Below are positions 1 through 12,184 of a stretch of DNA of 64,000 nucleotides, one piece after another (within the stretch, counting starts at the first letter, position 1; each line of letters opens with the position of its first letter). Source of the DNA: Panicum virgatum (Eukaryota > Streptophyta > Magnoliopsida > Poales > Poaceae). A program made the position numbers and the translations under genes. Location: the NCBI RefSeq assembly GCF_016808335.1, contig NC_053148.1, positions 1,493,001 to 1,557,000 of the forward strand, in the 5' to 3' direction. The notes under the pieces were generated by a model that was not told where the DNA came from, made no database searches, and saw only the letters and a list, made by a program, of their open reading frames with translations.

Positions 1-3000
1 AAGAACCAGTTCACAGCTGAGTAAGTGCCTAGGTCGCCGAATATTCTGCGTGGGCTAATAAGGCCCCATATAACTGATGCATCATAGAACACGTGATCAC
101 CCGGGCAGGTCCAAGGGCTGTCTGGTGGGAGGAGCTCAGTGTTGCAGATGTAGGGGACTGTGTCCATCAACCACCATGCTGTTCCGATGTATACAAATGC
201 TGCAATCAGAGTTCCGACCACCTATCATGTTGTAAGAGTAAGAAGCTGCTTAGTGACACTATAGAACATAGCCACATATGAATCTGTGTAGAGAAATGGT
301 TAGAAGAGCTTACCTGGGCCATAAACATGGTCCTTGGAGGAATCTTCATGTAATGACCCAGCTTAAAATCTTGCAAAAAGGTCAGAGCTTGGCTCATGCT
401 GATGTAACCATATACCTTGAAGCACATATTTGCAACAGGCCGTCCAGGGTACAAGTAGCCCATGATGTACTCTGTGATTATGTTCAAGCCTGGAGTCTGC
501 ATACAACAAAAGAAGCTGTAGTGCTGAGCTTGCGCTCTTGAGCTGTGTGGCATGTAATAATAATATGCATAGGGTGTTAAAATGGGTACCTGGTTCGTTG
601 TTGCTGTGATTATTCCAATTGGTAGGGTGAAGAAAAAGGCAATGGCACATGCAAGCAAAACACCCCACCAAGGCAGCTGGAGTTGCTCAATGTAGTATTC
701 ACAAGCAAATATGGTGACAGCAATGTTAGCAATAAGGATGCAGATGAACCACCACTCCGGGACCTGCTTATATCTCCTCATAAGCTTTGTATGTATGTCC
801 ACCTTTTTGTCTTGAAAAGCCGATTTACTTAACTGCCAAATTTCACTGCACAAGAGCACAATGATTCTTAGCTTCATTATCTTGTTTTCCTTAGCAGAAT
901 GACAAACTTCAGAAGAACCTGCTCACCTTCCATGGAAGAGGAAAACATGAACAATTGTTGCGGTAAGGGATGCGAAACCAACACCATATGTGACAGCAAA
1001 GAAAGTGCTGAGGTACAGTGGGCCATTCTTCTCGTACGCCTTTGTATCGAAATGGAAATGGGAATCCACGATGCTGGATATGTTGTAGTTTTGCCCGGTC
1101 AAGGTGAAGAGGCCATCAGAAAATATGGGGAAGTTTTGCGCGTTGTAGAAGTTGAACCAGTATGCAATGGGTGTGATTATGTACATGATAATAAAGAACC
1201 CTGCGGCAACATTCGCAGTGGCGAACCAGGGGCTTGCGAGAGGGCTCCCGAGGTAGGAGGAGACAGTGGACCAGTCAAGACCGATAGCTCCAATGCCAAG
1301 GCCCTGCAGACCTGAGCCGAGCTGCTGGGCGAACACGGAGTGGGGGAAGACCCAGCAGACCCAGGAGAGGGAGGTAAGCATCTGGAACAGGTAGCCTGGG
1401 AAGATGTAGTAGGCGAAGCTGCAGATGAACGCCACCAGGAAGAACTGGTTCCGCGTCAAGCTGCCTTTAACCCGCTGTTCTTTCTCATGGAGCGCCCTGG
1501 TGAGCAGATACAGTGCAAAGTTGTGTTGAGGAACAAAATGAATAGAATCATAAAGCTGTTTATTTGATCCTACATCTGTTTGAATCTTTGATTTATTTAC
1601 ATCCTCGGAACAAAGTTTCATTTTGTGGCCTGAAAAAGAAGATGTGAATAATCATGGCATGTACTCAGTTACCTCACTGTCCTTACTTCAGGTTGCATAG
1701 ACTAAACTGTCAAGGAAATTTTCTTTGCATGTGTTTGTGAGATCACTAGTCGTTTTCATAACCGATAAAATATGAACGAGCTGGCAGTAACTATAAACTA
1801 ATTGTAGATGGGGATGGACCATGATAACAAGTTGCAAGAGCCAGTTGTTGGGATCGTTCAGATCCAGCTTGGTCAACCCGAGCACGTTTGGACAGAGCCC
1901 AACATGGTGAATTGGCGACCACGTTGCTGTATTCCAGATCGAAAGCTTCGTCATGACTCGAGTCACAAACATTTCACAAGTTACTAGCTAAAATAGAATC
2001 CCCTTTTTTTTTTTGTCTTTGTTCATCGTTTCAAATGGCCCGCAGTGTACCAGACACATTGCAATCCCTTTCATTCTTGGATGTAAGCAAAAGCAATCTG
2101 ACGTGGCATGGCCCCATGACAGGTATATAATCTGCATCCATTGTTTATCGTAAAACGCTGATCCTAAAAATCAGAAGGTCAAACACATGCACCTACTACG
2201 TGCCAATCGTACACATCACACATTTGTTCATATCCATATGACAAGTAAGCGACAAGCTGGGTCAGATGACACTGCTAGAAAATCTCTCATTAGTACCGGT
2301 CGGGAAACCTTGGTTTGTACCGGTTTCCCGACCGGTACCGCTCCTCCGGTACTAAGTGCACGCGCACTTAGTACCGGTCAGCTGGCCCGGTACTAAACGG
2401 CCTGTTTAGTACCGGTTGGTAACACCAACCGGTACTAAACTGCTGGCCACGCCAGCAGCTAGGCCGAGCAGTTTAGTACCGGGTACTAAATGATTTTTTT
2501 CTTCTTTTTGATGCTTTATATTTGTTCTCTTTTCCTTTCAATTTCAAGTAATTAGTATTAGTAGTCGTACTCGCAGCGGTTAGTGTATTCGTACTCGTAC
2601 TCGTATCTAGAATTTGTATTTGTATATGGAGCAAAGCAAATAAAAAAATTATATATATACATGGATAAAAGAAATTAACTATCCACATTATGGTTATATC
2701 TACTACAATCACATGTTTTGTCTACACTCATTCTAAAAATTTCTACTATCCACATGCTCATCTGAATCTAAAAATAAAAAATGTGCTACGGTCATTTGTA
2801 ATATATAGAAAATGATTGAAAAATATGTCTATAAATTTTTCATATTCAACCTAGCCAATAAATCTACTCCCACATTCAAGTCATCGGTTCTATATATCTC
2901 AAATCATTGCATAAATCAAAGAAATCATACTCATCCTCACTATTTCTAAAAGTCACAAATTTCTCTAACTATAGAGCATAAAACGAAGAATAAAGACTAT

Positions 3001-4393
3001 CAATGAAGAGAGGGTGAAGTTGCAAACCTTTGGCGCACTTGAATGAGTCCAAATCACACACAAAAATAGATCAAATAATGGCGGCGCAACTCTAATATGA
3101 GAGAAGAAACCGAGCTCGAGCTAGCTCTCTGGTGAAATGGGCGCTGGCTCGGCTCGGGGAGGAAGAAGCCCAATTTATAGTGGGAGCATTAGTACCGGCT
3201 GGTGGCTACAGCCGGTACTAAAGCTCCCCATTTAGTATCGGCTGGAGCCACCAGCCGGTACTAAGTTTCCTGGCGCCAATTTAGTACCGGCTGGTGGCTC
3301 CAGCCGGTACTAAATTGTCACGGCGGTTGTCGGGGCGCTGTCGGTGGCGCACTTTAGTGCCGGCTGGAGCCACCAGCCGGTACTGAACGGCTCCCAAAGA
3401 CACTGTTTCTTTGACCCGGTACTAAATTTGCACGTTAGTACCGGCCGAAACCGTGACCGGTACTAACGGCCGTGGACGAATGTGCGTTTTTCTGGCAGTG
3501 TGAGTATGTACCTGAACAGGGAGACCTGCACGAGGTTGGACGGCCACCACATCGCCGCCGGCTCCACCAGATACCGCCGGAATATTCCCGCCCAACCGAA
3601 CCCCAGCACCTGCATGCCACACGCGCCACCCACCAAAGAATCAAGTCTCGCACGCCACGCAACAGGAATTGAAGGACGGCGTGCACGGCCGCACCGGCGG
3701 CGCACGCACCTGGGTGGTGAGGACGACGAGGAGGGAGACGAAGAAGGTGATGTGCTTGCCGTAGAAGACGCGGACGGCAGTGATGACGTGGATGGCGTAG
3801 ACGGTGCCGGCGCCGGAGTTGGCGAAGATGGTGATGAGCACGTGCTCCTTCACGTTGAAGGGCCCCGGGTTGAGGGAGAACTCCCAGCGCGTGCCCCGGA
3901 GGAAGGCGCGGTCGGGGAGCGCCGCCGCCATGAGGCGGCCCAGCGGCACCACGGCGATCTGCGCCGAGATGGCCGTGATGGTGAGCGGCTCCTTGCGGTA
4001 CCAGAAGAACTGGTTGAGGAAGGAGAGCAGCGCGCACGACGCCGTGCCCAGCACCCACATCCGGAACGTCAGCACCGGCATCTCCGGGTCGTCGCCCACC
4101 GGCACCGTCAGCGCCACCTCCTCGATCGGCGAGTTCTCCTCCAGCTCGTCATCATCCACCGGCGACCTGCGCGACGCCGATGCCGACGGTTCCGGCGGCA
4201 CTGCATCGACATGGCAAGTAGGGAGCGGTCGTCAGCGACGACGCCCTGCACCTGCACGGGAGCCAAACGGCCGGGACGACCTTGCCGGGTTGTTGTTCTT
4301 ACAGAGAGGAGAGGTAATCCGGTCGTCGTCCTCGTCGTCGTCCTGCCGGCGCTCTTCTTCCTCTTCCCGGCGAGGAGGAGGAGAGGATGCCAT
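1..4393 (-). CDS. Oligopeptide transporter (OPT family), 3' end outside window
   Basis: Multi-pass membrane protein of the OPT family, proton-coupled carriers of small peptides and metal chelates. I read seven coding exons: 4303-4393, 3710-4200, 3512-3609, 927-1496, 590-845, 314-496 and 1-221 (continuing off the edge). All have GT/AG borders and their phases agree. About 636 residues are visible; family members usually have 700-760, so roughly the last 100 are missing. The family motifs [10 protein letters not shown] (exon 2) and KIPPR (exon 6) are present, with many hydrophobic segments. The N-terminus is acidic (runs of E and D), as is usual before the first membrane helix. The start is taken at the ATG at 4393; an upstream in-frame ATG at 4417 is also possible. 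Intron 3 is 2 kb long because it holds a CACTA element. The family call is firm; the substrate cannot be told. Confidence 0.93.
2270..3500. mobile_element. Non-autonomous CACTA-type DNA transposon in OPT intron 3
   Basis: The 1,231-bp element starts CACTGCTAGAAAA and ends with the inverted counterpart of CACTGCCAGAAAA. It is flanked by a perfect 3-bp target duplication TGA (2267-2269 and 3501-3503), the size expected for CACTA elements. Both subterminal regions are packed with inverted copies of a TAGTACCGG motif that form short hairpins, typical of transposase-binding arrays in this superfamily. The AT-rich middle has no transposase reading frame, so the copy is non-autonomous. Confidence 0.9.
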
Positions 4394-5026
4394 GGTAGCT
4401 GGGGGCACGTTTGCCAACCTGTCCTGGGCTCTGGTAGTTTGGTGGCCTTTTGGGGTCCTCTACTCCTGCTGTTTCAATCCTGTAGCTGTCTGCTAATATT
4501 GCACTGTGCATTTTTGTGGGACAGGGATGTTTGTGGAAATATCTGTTTCATCAGCAATTCGTGATTGTGTCCTTGTGCTTTAAAATAATATCGGTAACGA
4601 TGAACTAGTCTAATTCTGACTTGTAATTATCAGCATATTTACAACTTGGAGGATTATATCTTGATTCTTTATCTGACATGTGGGTCCTAGCTAGCTAGGG
4701 TTACCGGGCCACATGTCAGTGAGATAAGTATATGGCACAGTTTTTTTTTTTTTTTTTGAGCTGAACACAGCGTCAACGTCAAGTGGTCTATATTATTTTA
4801 GCTTTAGAAAATACAGAAGGAACTGACTGTATTTGACCCAGATTTGTTTACTAACGATGAAGGATGCACTATAAAATAAGGAACGGGACAGTTGATGACT
4901 GCAGATTGTTTCAGACGAGAGAATCACTGAAGAGAAAACTGTAGGTCAGTAGGTACGAAGGTGCAAAGCCAGGCGATTCATTTGCGTGTGACAATGCAAG
5001 CGGTGGTTGAGGTTGAGCGCTTCATC
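4394..5026. other. 5' flank of the OPT gene
   Basis: This stretch should contain the OPT promoter and 5' UTR (gene reads leftward). It holds a 17-base T run near 4741 that may be the tail of another antisense retroposed fragment. I could not place a convincing TATA box on the minus strand. Confidence 0.4.
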
Positions 5027-5027
5027 A

Positions 5028-6830
5028 TTTTTTTTTTTTTTGAGGGGAGGCTCCCCACCTGAATCTTCCATTTTATATAAATGTGGTAGCCCAAAATAGC
5101 TCACAAGATACATCAGCATGCCTGGAGTACTACAGGCTTGTACAAGCGGAGGGGGCAACAGCAGAGAGTACAGACACCAACAGAAACAACAAGGCGCCAA
5201 CACAAACAGAACGACAACAAACAACACACAAACTCCATCACAGGAGCCCTAAGCCTTGACCAGAAGCTGAAGACAGACTCTAATTGTCGACGAGGAGTCA
5301 CCACCGAGCGACATGCTTGCCTCCACCACATGGGTCGTCGCACTGTACACCCACTCCTCGTAACTACGCCGCCCTGTTGTCACCCTCCACCTTCCAGCAA
5401 GGGGAGGAATCCTTGGAGGACGGAAGGGCCGCCCAACAGGATGGGGATTAAGAGTGGGGCATGTCCGCCAACCTCTGCGAGTTGGACAACGCCGATCTCC
5501 CTTGTAGCTGACAATGGCACCTTCCGAGCATCCGGTCTCCACGAGCCACCACCCAACGCCATTTGCGGGGAGGAGCCCACAAAGGGGGGTAATAAGCAAG
5601 CATGGACGCACACGGCATAAGATTTACTGACACCATCAACAAGGAGCCCGACGACGAAACAGTGGTGCTGGGAGCAAACACCCATCGAACCAAGAGACAG
5701 ACGACAACAGGCAAGCTTGTGGGCTGATCACCCGCATTTGTCTCAAACATTTCTGCGGGGGAAACACTTCCAATGCGACATCCTCACATGCCTAGAGGAC
5801 TTGGTTTACACCTGGAAGGTTTGGTTGCCGAAGACTGCACAACATCGCCTCCAGGGAGGGATGCAACAACCCGGGGAGCATTTGCCGATGTTGGCACTAG
5901 CAGGACTGGGCAAGGCGTTAGCCCGGAGCTTCAGGCTGTAACCGCAAAAAACAAGACAAACCCACCCGCTGCAGTGTTGGACGCAAACCGCAAGATGCGA
6001 GAAGCCTAGGTCACGACGACGCCCTGGAGGTGCTTACCAGTGGCCTGGGGGGAGAGCAGCAGGATGCCCGACCACCACGGTCGAGCCTCCACGCGGCAGA
6101 TGCCCAGGTTGGTTGCGGGGGCACCTGACCACCATGGTCAACCGCCAACACCATAGAGGACGTCGTTGGAGACGAAGCCGCCGCCGGGGACAAACCCGGC
6201 GGCGAGTCCGGTGCATGGCAGTAGGGGGCGGCACGACACGATTGGGGGGGCCTAGGTCGCCGCTTGCCCGCCAGACTTGATGGGGGCAGCCTCCCCCCCG
6301 AGTGGATCTGGCACCATGGTGCCGGGGTCCGGCGCCGGCCAGCCGGAGACCGTGAAGGGGGCACCGGATCAGGGCGACTTGTCGCCGGATCCAGGCACAG
6401 GCAGCCCAAATCCGCCGGCCGCCGCTCCGTCGCCGGCAGCACCACCGGAGAGGGAGGGGAGCAACTGGGCGCAACTACTGCCGATTCAACCGGGGGAACA
6501 CCGGATCCGGCCAAGGGGTTGCCGGATCTGGCGAGCCCTGGCCGGTAACGGCCGTCGCCGGCCGGCGGCGAGGAGGGCCGGCGGAGGAGGGAGGAGGTGG
6601 GGGGCGAGCTCGAGGGGGGACTGCGTTGAGGTGGGAACTCCCCGCCGCCGCCGTCCTGGCACTCGCACGGACTTCCGGCGAGGTGCTCCGGCGGCGGCGA
6701 GGGGCAGGAAGGAGGCGCGGGGGCTTGGGGCGGCGGCGGCGCTGTTCCGCCCGAGTCGCCCCTCCGAAGCCCCGATTGTATTGTTATGGTGGTTTAGGCC
6801 GAGCAGGCCAAATTAGAAGATCTGAATGGA
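5028..6830 (-). mobile_element. Non-LTR (LINE-like) retroelement or derivative, antisense
   Basis: Read on the minus strand, the segment begins in a very GC-rich CCG-repeat leader (about 6500-6800). It ends with a TATATAAAATGG-type tail and a pure A run (T run at about 5028-5041 on the plus strand). That layout matches grass LINE 3' ends. No reverse transcriptase frame is present, so it is a deleted or non-autonomous copy. I did not find a target-site duplication, and the 5' limit near 6830 is approximate. The plus-strand reading frames here are compositional. Confidence 0.5.
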
Positions 6831-7248
6831 TCTTCAGACCAGGAAGAGGCAAGCAACATGAGGCCCTTTCACTACAGATCAAGGAACATGCATGTTCTGC
6901 CTCTCCCCTTCACTAAGCATGGGGACGTTATGCTGGATCATGGGATCTGGGAGATGAGATGATGTGCAAATGGTCATTATATTGGCATGACTCTACTAAC
7001 AGAGAAGTCGCTTGACCTGTCTCATTTGCCACTCTCTTTTCTTTGAACATACACATGTAATGATGTACACCTGTTTTCTCTGTGCACATTCATTCCATCG
7101 CCTACGTTTTCCCGGCCAGGTTCCATGAACCGATCCTGGACCGTCCCGTACCAGCTCTTAAATGATTGAATCGGGCTCGTCGGGATTTACACATTTTTCC
7201 CCTCGTGTGTTTCTTGCTCTTGTTCAGTTTTCCCTTCTTTTTCTCCTC
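6831..7248. other. Intergenic, nothing recognised
   Basis: Mixed-composition sequence between the LINE-like segment and a MITE. No gene, repeat or RNA could be supported. Confidence 0.3.
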
Positions 7249-7512
7249 GGCTGTGTTTAGATCTCCAGAATTTGACTTGAAATTCTAAAATTTCCATCAC
7301 ATCGAATCATTAAATGTACCAAAAGACGCATGTATGGAATATGAAATATAGGTAAACAAAATAACTAATTTCACAGTTTAGATGTACATTTCGAGACGAA
7401 TCTTTTGAGCCTAGTTACCCCATGGTAAAATAATATTTATCACAAATAAACGAAAAATGTTACATTGCTTTTCAGTTCGGAACAGTGTCAATTTTGCAGG
7501 ATAAACACAGCC
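7249..7512. mobile_element. MITE with 11-bp terminal inverted repeats
   Basis: Terminal repeats GGCTGTGTTTA and TAAACACAGCC are perfect inverses. The interior carries the CGAGACGAATCTTTTGAGCC block common to an abundant grass MITE family. CTC or CTCCTC on both sides may be the target duplication, but the local CTC repeat makes its length ambiguous. Related copies occur at 8349, 56016 and 60541. Confidence 0.75.
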
Positions 7513-8348
7513 CTCCTCCAGCAGCCAGAAGGAAGCTGTTGCTGACTGGCTGTCCTGCAGACAACACACGGAACCCTGGCGAGAAGCACAACCGTACACG
7601 GATGAACTGACGTCCTCTTCTTCTCCTCTCTTCCCTTTTGCTTTCACGAAATGCATTCCTGAAACTTCAAAATGCGTCCCTTGTGATTGTCATTATTAAG
7701 TATCAGGTGCTGTCAAATTTCCTTGGTAGGTCTAGAGAAACACACTTTCATTGCGTCAGGTCCAGTTTCGAGATCAGGGAATGAAGAAAGGAACACAAAT
7801 GGTTAAGAAATACTTATACCTGAATCTTCAATTGATTTACTAGAAAAACGATAAGCAGGAATCTTCAGTGAGAGGGAGGAAGGGAATCCAAACCGGCTCG
7901 GCCAATCACGGGGGAGCAGCATTGAATCAGCTGGGGCCAAGCCGGTACCAATCAGTCGACGTCTCTGAATGGACCAGGGGCTTTGCTGCATTGTCTCCTG
8001 CCAGAACCAAGACTTGTCGACGAGATGGCAACACGAGACCAACGACGACGGCCGAGACTCACGCTGGGCCAGGCGACAATCTCCTGTCGTCCAAGAAACT
8101 CTTGAGACTCCAATTCTCATGCTGTGGGAGGGACAGCCTGCAAAGCCTGCTAGCTGTGCCGTGCTGTATCACTGTTCTCTCTTCTCTGTGTGAGCCTGAT
8201 GAGAGCTTCAAGTTCAGTATCTCCTCGCCTGGATTGTGGTAAGATGCCATTGAACGACCTGATTGATTGCTAGGTCATTCGAACAAGGAACTCTGAGACT
8301 CCATGGCTGGTTGGAAAGTCCCCGGTGGTCGGCAGTGGCGAGAGCGGA
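7513..8348. other. Intergenic, nothing recognised
   Basis: Contains open frames of about 100-120 codons on both strands (7803-8242) with no recognisable domain and no clear codon bias. I treat them as chance frames; a degraded gene fragment is possible. Confidence 0.3.
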
Positions 8349-8683
8349 AGGTGTTAGCCCCATTTGTTTTTTAAGTAGCTGTTAATGTTCGGGTATCAAT
8401 TCGAATATTCAGATTTAAACTTAATATAAAACTAATTATATAAGTTTCAATTAGAGTTCTAGGCGAATCTATTAAATATAATTAATGCATGATTAGTGCA
8501 TAATTACAGTAGCAATTAATGGTCAAATTATGAACTAATTAGGTTTAATAGATTTATCTCGTGATTAAGTCGCGACATGAAATTAGTTTTGTAATAAATT
8601 TATGTTTAGTATTTCTAATTGGTATTTAAACATGTGATCAGACGGGACTTATAATTTAAACTGAAAAAACCAAACGAGGTCTT
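8349..8683. mobile_element. MITE related to the 7249 element
   Basis: AT-rich 335-bp segment with imperfect inverted ends (AGCCCCATTTG...TTTTTT against AAAAAACCAAACGAGGTCTT). The interior has the GGCGAATCTATTAA and GGTTTAATAGATT blocks in inverse orientation. The family is assigned by sequence resemblance only; the ends are approximate. Confidence 0.6.
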
Positions 8684-8989
8684 AGGCTGGACGCTGCTTG
8701 GCGTACAAAGCACCGAGGAGCTGGCCCACAGTTTTCCAATAATTAGAACAAAATTGTTCCGTTGAAAAAATTCCATTAAAAAATTAAAACTTTTTCAGTT
8801 GAATCTGATCTTACCATTAAAAATAAAAAAAAGATATTCCACTAAAACAAATTGATCCACTAAAATAAAATAGAAAAAATGCTTCATTGAAACTTCAAGA
8901 GAAAAAAGAAAAAATAGATCTCAAACCCACCGTGGACCGGCGAAACCCACCCAGAAAGCGGCCCAAAGCGAGGGGGTCGCATGAGGGGC

Positions 8990-9896
8990 ACTTGCAACAG
9001 GTCTACACTTTATTTGTATATTATTTATTTTTGATTTTTCAAAAATATATATCTCAAGATGTTTTTTGCAGATCTGGCCTCCTGTCGCCAGTTCAACTGG
9101 CGGTAAGAGCATACCGCTAGATGAATCGGTTCATCCGGCGGAATTTTTCTGACCTGGGCAGCCACTTTCAAAAAATCATAGTTAATTTATATGAATGTGG
9201 ATGGAGATAAACTTTATATGAGAATTGTAGATCTCGACGAGATCTACAATTTTGTAGTTCAAACTTTTTTCATTTGAAGTCATCTTGATACTCAAATAAT
9301 CAACACAAATTTCAGATCTAAAATTTAAATTTTGGTCTGAACACTGGACAACACATCTTCAAAAAATCATAATTAATTTATATGAACTCATATGGAGATA
9401 AACTTTATATAGAAATTGTAGAACTCAACAAGATCTACAACTTTGTAGTTAAAAATTATTTTATTCGAAGCCATCTTGGTGCTCAAATAATTGTCACAAG
9501 CTTCAGATCCAAAATTAAATTTTAGATCTGGAGCATTTATCGATTATTTTAGCACTAAGATGGCTCCAAATGAAAAAAGTTTGAACTACAAAGTTGTAGA
9601 TCTCGTCGAGATCTACAATTTTCATATAAAAATGTATCTCCATCCAAATTTATATAAATTAGTTATGATTTTTTGAAAGTGAGCGGCACAGGTCAGAAAA
9701 ATTCCGCCGAATGAACCGGCAGTAACATCGCTACAGTGTCCCTACTGCTGGTTCACTCGGCGGTATGCTCTTACCGCTAGTTGAACTGGCGACAGGAGGC
9801 CAGATGTGCAACAAAAATTTTGAGATATATATTTTTTTTTAAAATAAAAAAATAAATAATATAAAATAAAAAAACTCGAGTATTTGCAACCAGGCT
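8990..9896. repeat. Long foldback element (MULE-like inverted repeat)
   Basis: Two arms of about 250-280 bp (roughly 9040-9290 and 9550-9830) are inverted copies of each other. Both contain the CGCCAGTTcAACTGGCGG-like block, the TAAGAGCATACCGCTAG block and a palindrome around AGATCTCGACGAGATCT. The left arm also has a diverged direct copy of part of itself at 9355-9480. There is no transposase frame. Long terminal inverted repeats suggest a non-autonomous Mutator-like element, but I could not confirm the 9-bp target duplication, so the outer limits are approximate. Confidence 0.65.
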
Positions 9897-10208
9897 GGTG
9901 CCGGGGGGAGGGGGCAAGATGACTCTGCAGGGTGAGGATGGATGGGGGCAGTCGCAGAAGCCGTGGGGCTGCTGCTGGGCCGAAAATCCTCTTAGACCCT
10001 CTATCCCTTGCTCCTCGTGATTGGAAAAAAAATATTCTGCTGGAATAAAATGTAAGGTTCCATCAGAAAAAATAAATTTTTTGCAGTTAAATCTAATTCC
10101 ACTACAACAAAATGGGAAAGAAAATCGTTGGAACTCAAGAAAAAAAAAGTAAACTGGACCGCGAACCATCAGCCGACCTTAAAAACGCTAGTGGCCCGGC
10201 AGAGTCTC

Positions 10209-10223
10209 AAACCCTAATGGGCC
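10209..10223 (+). promoter_or_regulatory. Telo-box followed by site II element, PPR promoter
   Basis: AAACCCTAA runs straight into TGGGCC about 170 bp upstream of the likely PPR start codon. Telo-box plus site II (TGGGCC/T) pairs are common in plant promoters of ribosomal, mitochondrial and PPR genes. This is a motif match only. Confidence 0.55.
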
Positions 10224-10391
10224 GCGCACGCCCGCCTTTAGCGACGGGTCGCACCCGCCCCATAATACAGGGCCCGCGGCCAGACTCTACGCGCCACCCA
10301 CGTGCATCTCAGCCGTCCATCCACCATTGAACGGTTGATGCGGTCATCAAACCGGATCCCGAGGTGGGCCCGGGGCTCCGCCAACGGGGAG

Positions 10392-12184
10392 ATGGACGAA
10401 GCGAAGCGGCTCCACGCGCGCCTGCTCCGCCGCGGCGAGCGCCGCCTGCAGCCGCTGCTCCTCCGCGTGCTCGCCGCCGGCGACCTCCGCTACGCCGCGC
10501 TCCTGCTCGAGTCCTTCCCTTCGTCTCCTCCCTCCGCACCGCTCCACAACCGCCTCCTCCACGCCCTCGCCTCCGCCCGCCACCCGCTGCTGCTCCCCTT
10601 CTTCTCCCGCACCCACCGCCTCCGCCTCCTCACCCCGCTCTCCTTCACCCTGCTCTTCTCCTCCTCCGCCGTCGCATCCTCCTCGTCCACGCGTTTCGCG
10701 GTGTGCGCCCACGCCTTGCTGATCAAGTTCGGCCAGTTCGCGTCCGCCGGCGACCCGTTCCTCGCCTCCGCGCTCGTCTCCTTCTACGCCAAGAACCGCC
10801 TCCTAGCTGAAGCCAGGCGGGTGTTCGACGAGTTGCCCCGGAGGGACGCAGCGGTGTACAATGCGCTGCTCTCGGCGTACACAAGGGGTGGGCTCATCGA
10901 CACCGCGGAGAAGCTGTTCGAGGAAATGCCTGAGAAGAATGTGGTTTCTTGGACCGCGATGGTGTCTGGTTACGCGCAGAACGGGAAGCACGAGCAAGCA
11001 GTAGAGACGTTCTTGGAGATGTGGGAGAAGGAAGGTGTGCGACCAAATGAGCTCACAGTGAGCAGTGTACTGCCTGCGTGCGCGGCTGTTGGGGCGATGG
11101 AGCTGGGAAGGAAGGTGGAGAAGTACGCAAGGGGTAAGGGCCTTCTGAAGAACATATATGTGGCGAATGCATTGGTCGAGATGTATGCCAAGTGTGGGAG
11201 CATTCAACGAGCTTGGAAGGTGTTTCAAGGCATCGGACAGCGAAGGGATCTTTGTTCTTGGAACTCAATGGTCATGGCATTTGCTGTGCATGGCCTGTGG
11301 AGGGAGGCGCTGGTCTTGTTTCATAAGTTGAGGGTGAGGGTTTCTTTTTGTAATAAATGGTGACTAACCTTCCCCTTTGACTAGTAATGTTAGATGGTGA
11401 CTAGTAGACCGGGAATCAAATACATTTTTATCTTTTAAAGCATAAAACTAGTGACTAGGAACCTTAAAATCATTTCAGCTACTATTATATTTCTGTTGCT
11501 AAACATGAAGCTGATTTTTACTCTGTTTAGATGGCAGGGGTTAAACCAGATGGCATTACATTGCTTGGAGTCATTTTGGCCTGTACTCATGGAGGCTTGG
11601 TGGATGAAGGCAAGCTGCTCTTCAACTCAATTAGAGAAGAGTTCGGTCTTATGCCAAGAATTGAGCACTATGGTTGCATGGTTGACCTGCTGGGGCGTGC
11701 CGGTCTCTTAAAAGAAGCTGAGAATCTGATATTGAGCATGCCAGTGGAGCCTGATGCCATAATCTGGGGAGCCTTGCTTGGAGCTTGCAGCTTCCATGGC
11801 AACATTGAACTAGCAGAAATAGCAGTGGACAAATTAATGTGTCTGGAACCGCAAAACACAGCAAACCTAGTGATCCTTTCAAACATATACGCGTCTTGTG
11901 GAAAATGGGACGGTGTTGCCCAGGTCTGGAAGTTACTGAGGGAAAAAGATCACAAGAAATCAGCTGGGTACAGTTTTATTGAGTTAGATGGCAGGATGCA
12001 TAAGTTCCTGGTTGAGGATAAGTCACATCCAAGATATGAGGAGGTATATGAAACCCTGGATAGCATCACACTTGCCATGAAGCTTGTCGACTTGGAAAAT
12101 TCAGAAGAAGAGAAAGGCTTATTTTTTTCCATCACCACCTTATCTTTTTTTGAGCCACCTAGATATGGGAAGAAAGTGCAATAA
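10392..12184 (+). CDS. PLS-class pentatricopeptide repeat protein, E/E+ type (intact copy)
   Basis: Sequence-specific RNA-binding protein of the kind that acts in editing or processing of mitochondrial or plastid transcripts. There are two exons, 10392-11333 and 11531-12184, joined in phase 0 across a 197-bp intron (GTGAGG..TTTAG). The product is about 531 residues. Tandem PPR motifs run from about residue 110 to 400 (for example the VVSWTAMVSGYAQNG and CSWNSMVMAFAVHG units). They are followed by an E domain (IIWGALLGACSFHGN) and a short E+ tail (SAGYSFIELDGRMHKF) without a DYW domain. The start ATG at 10392 opens MDEAKRLHARLL, the usual opening of such proteins; in-frame ATGs at 10302 and 10338 are alternatives. 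From memory it resembles Arabidopsis At5g08510. The target RNA is unknown. Confidence 0.9.

Noticed and set aside
3482..4564. 360- and 230-codon plus-strand frames at the OPT 5' end
   Set aside because: They lie antisense to OPT exons 1-3 and read through its splice sites.
7803..8242. Possible small gene on either strand
   Set aside because: Frames of 105-124 codons overlap antisense, with no splice structure, domain or repeated family to choose between them.
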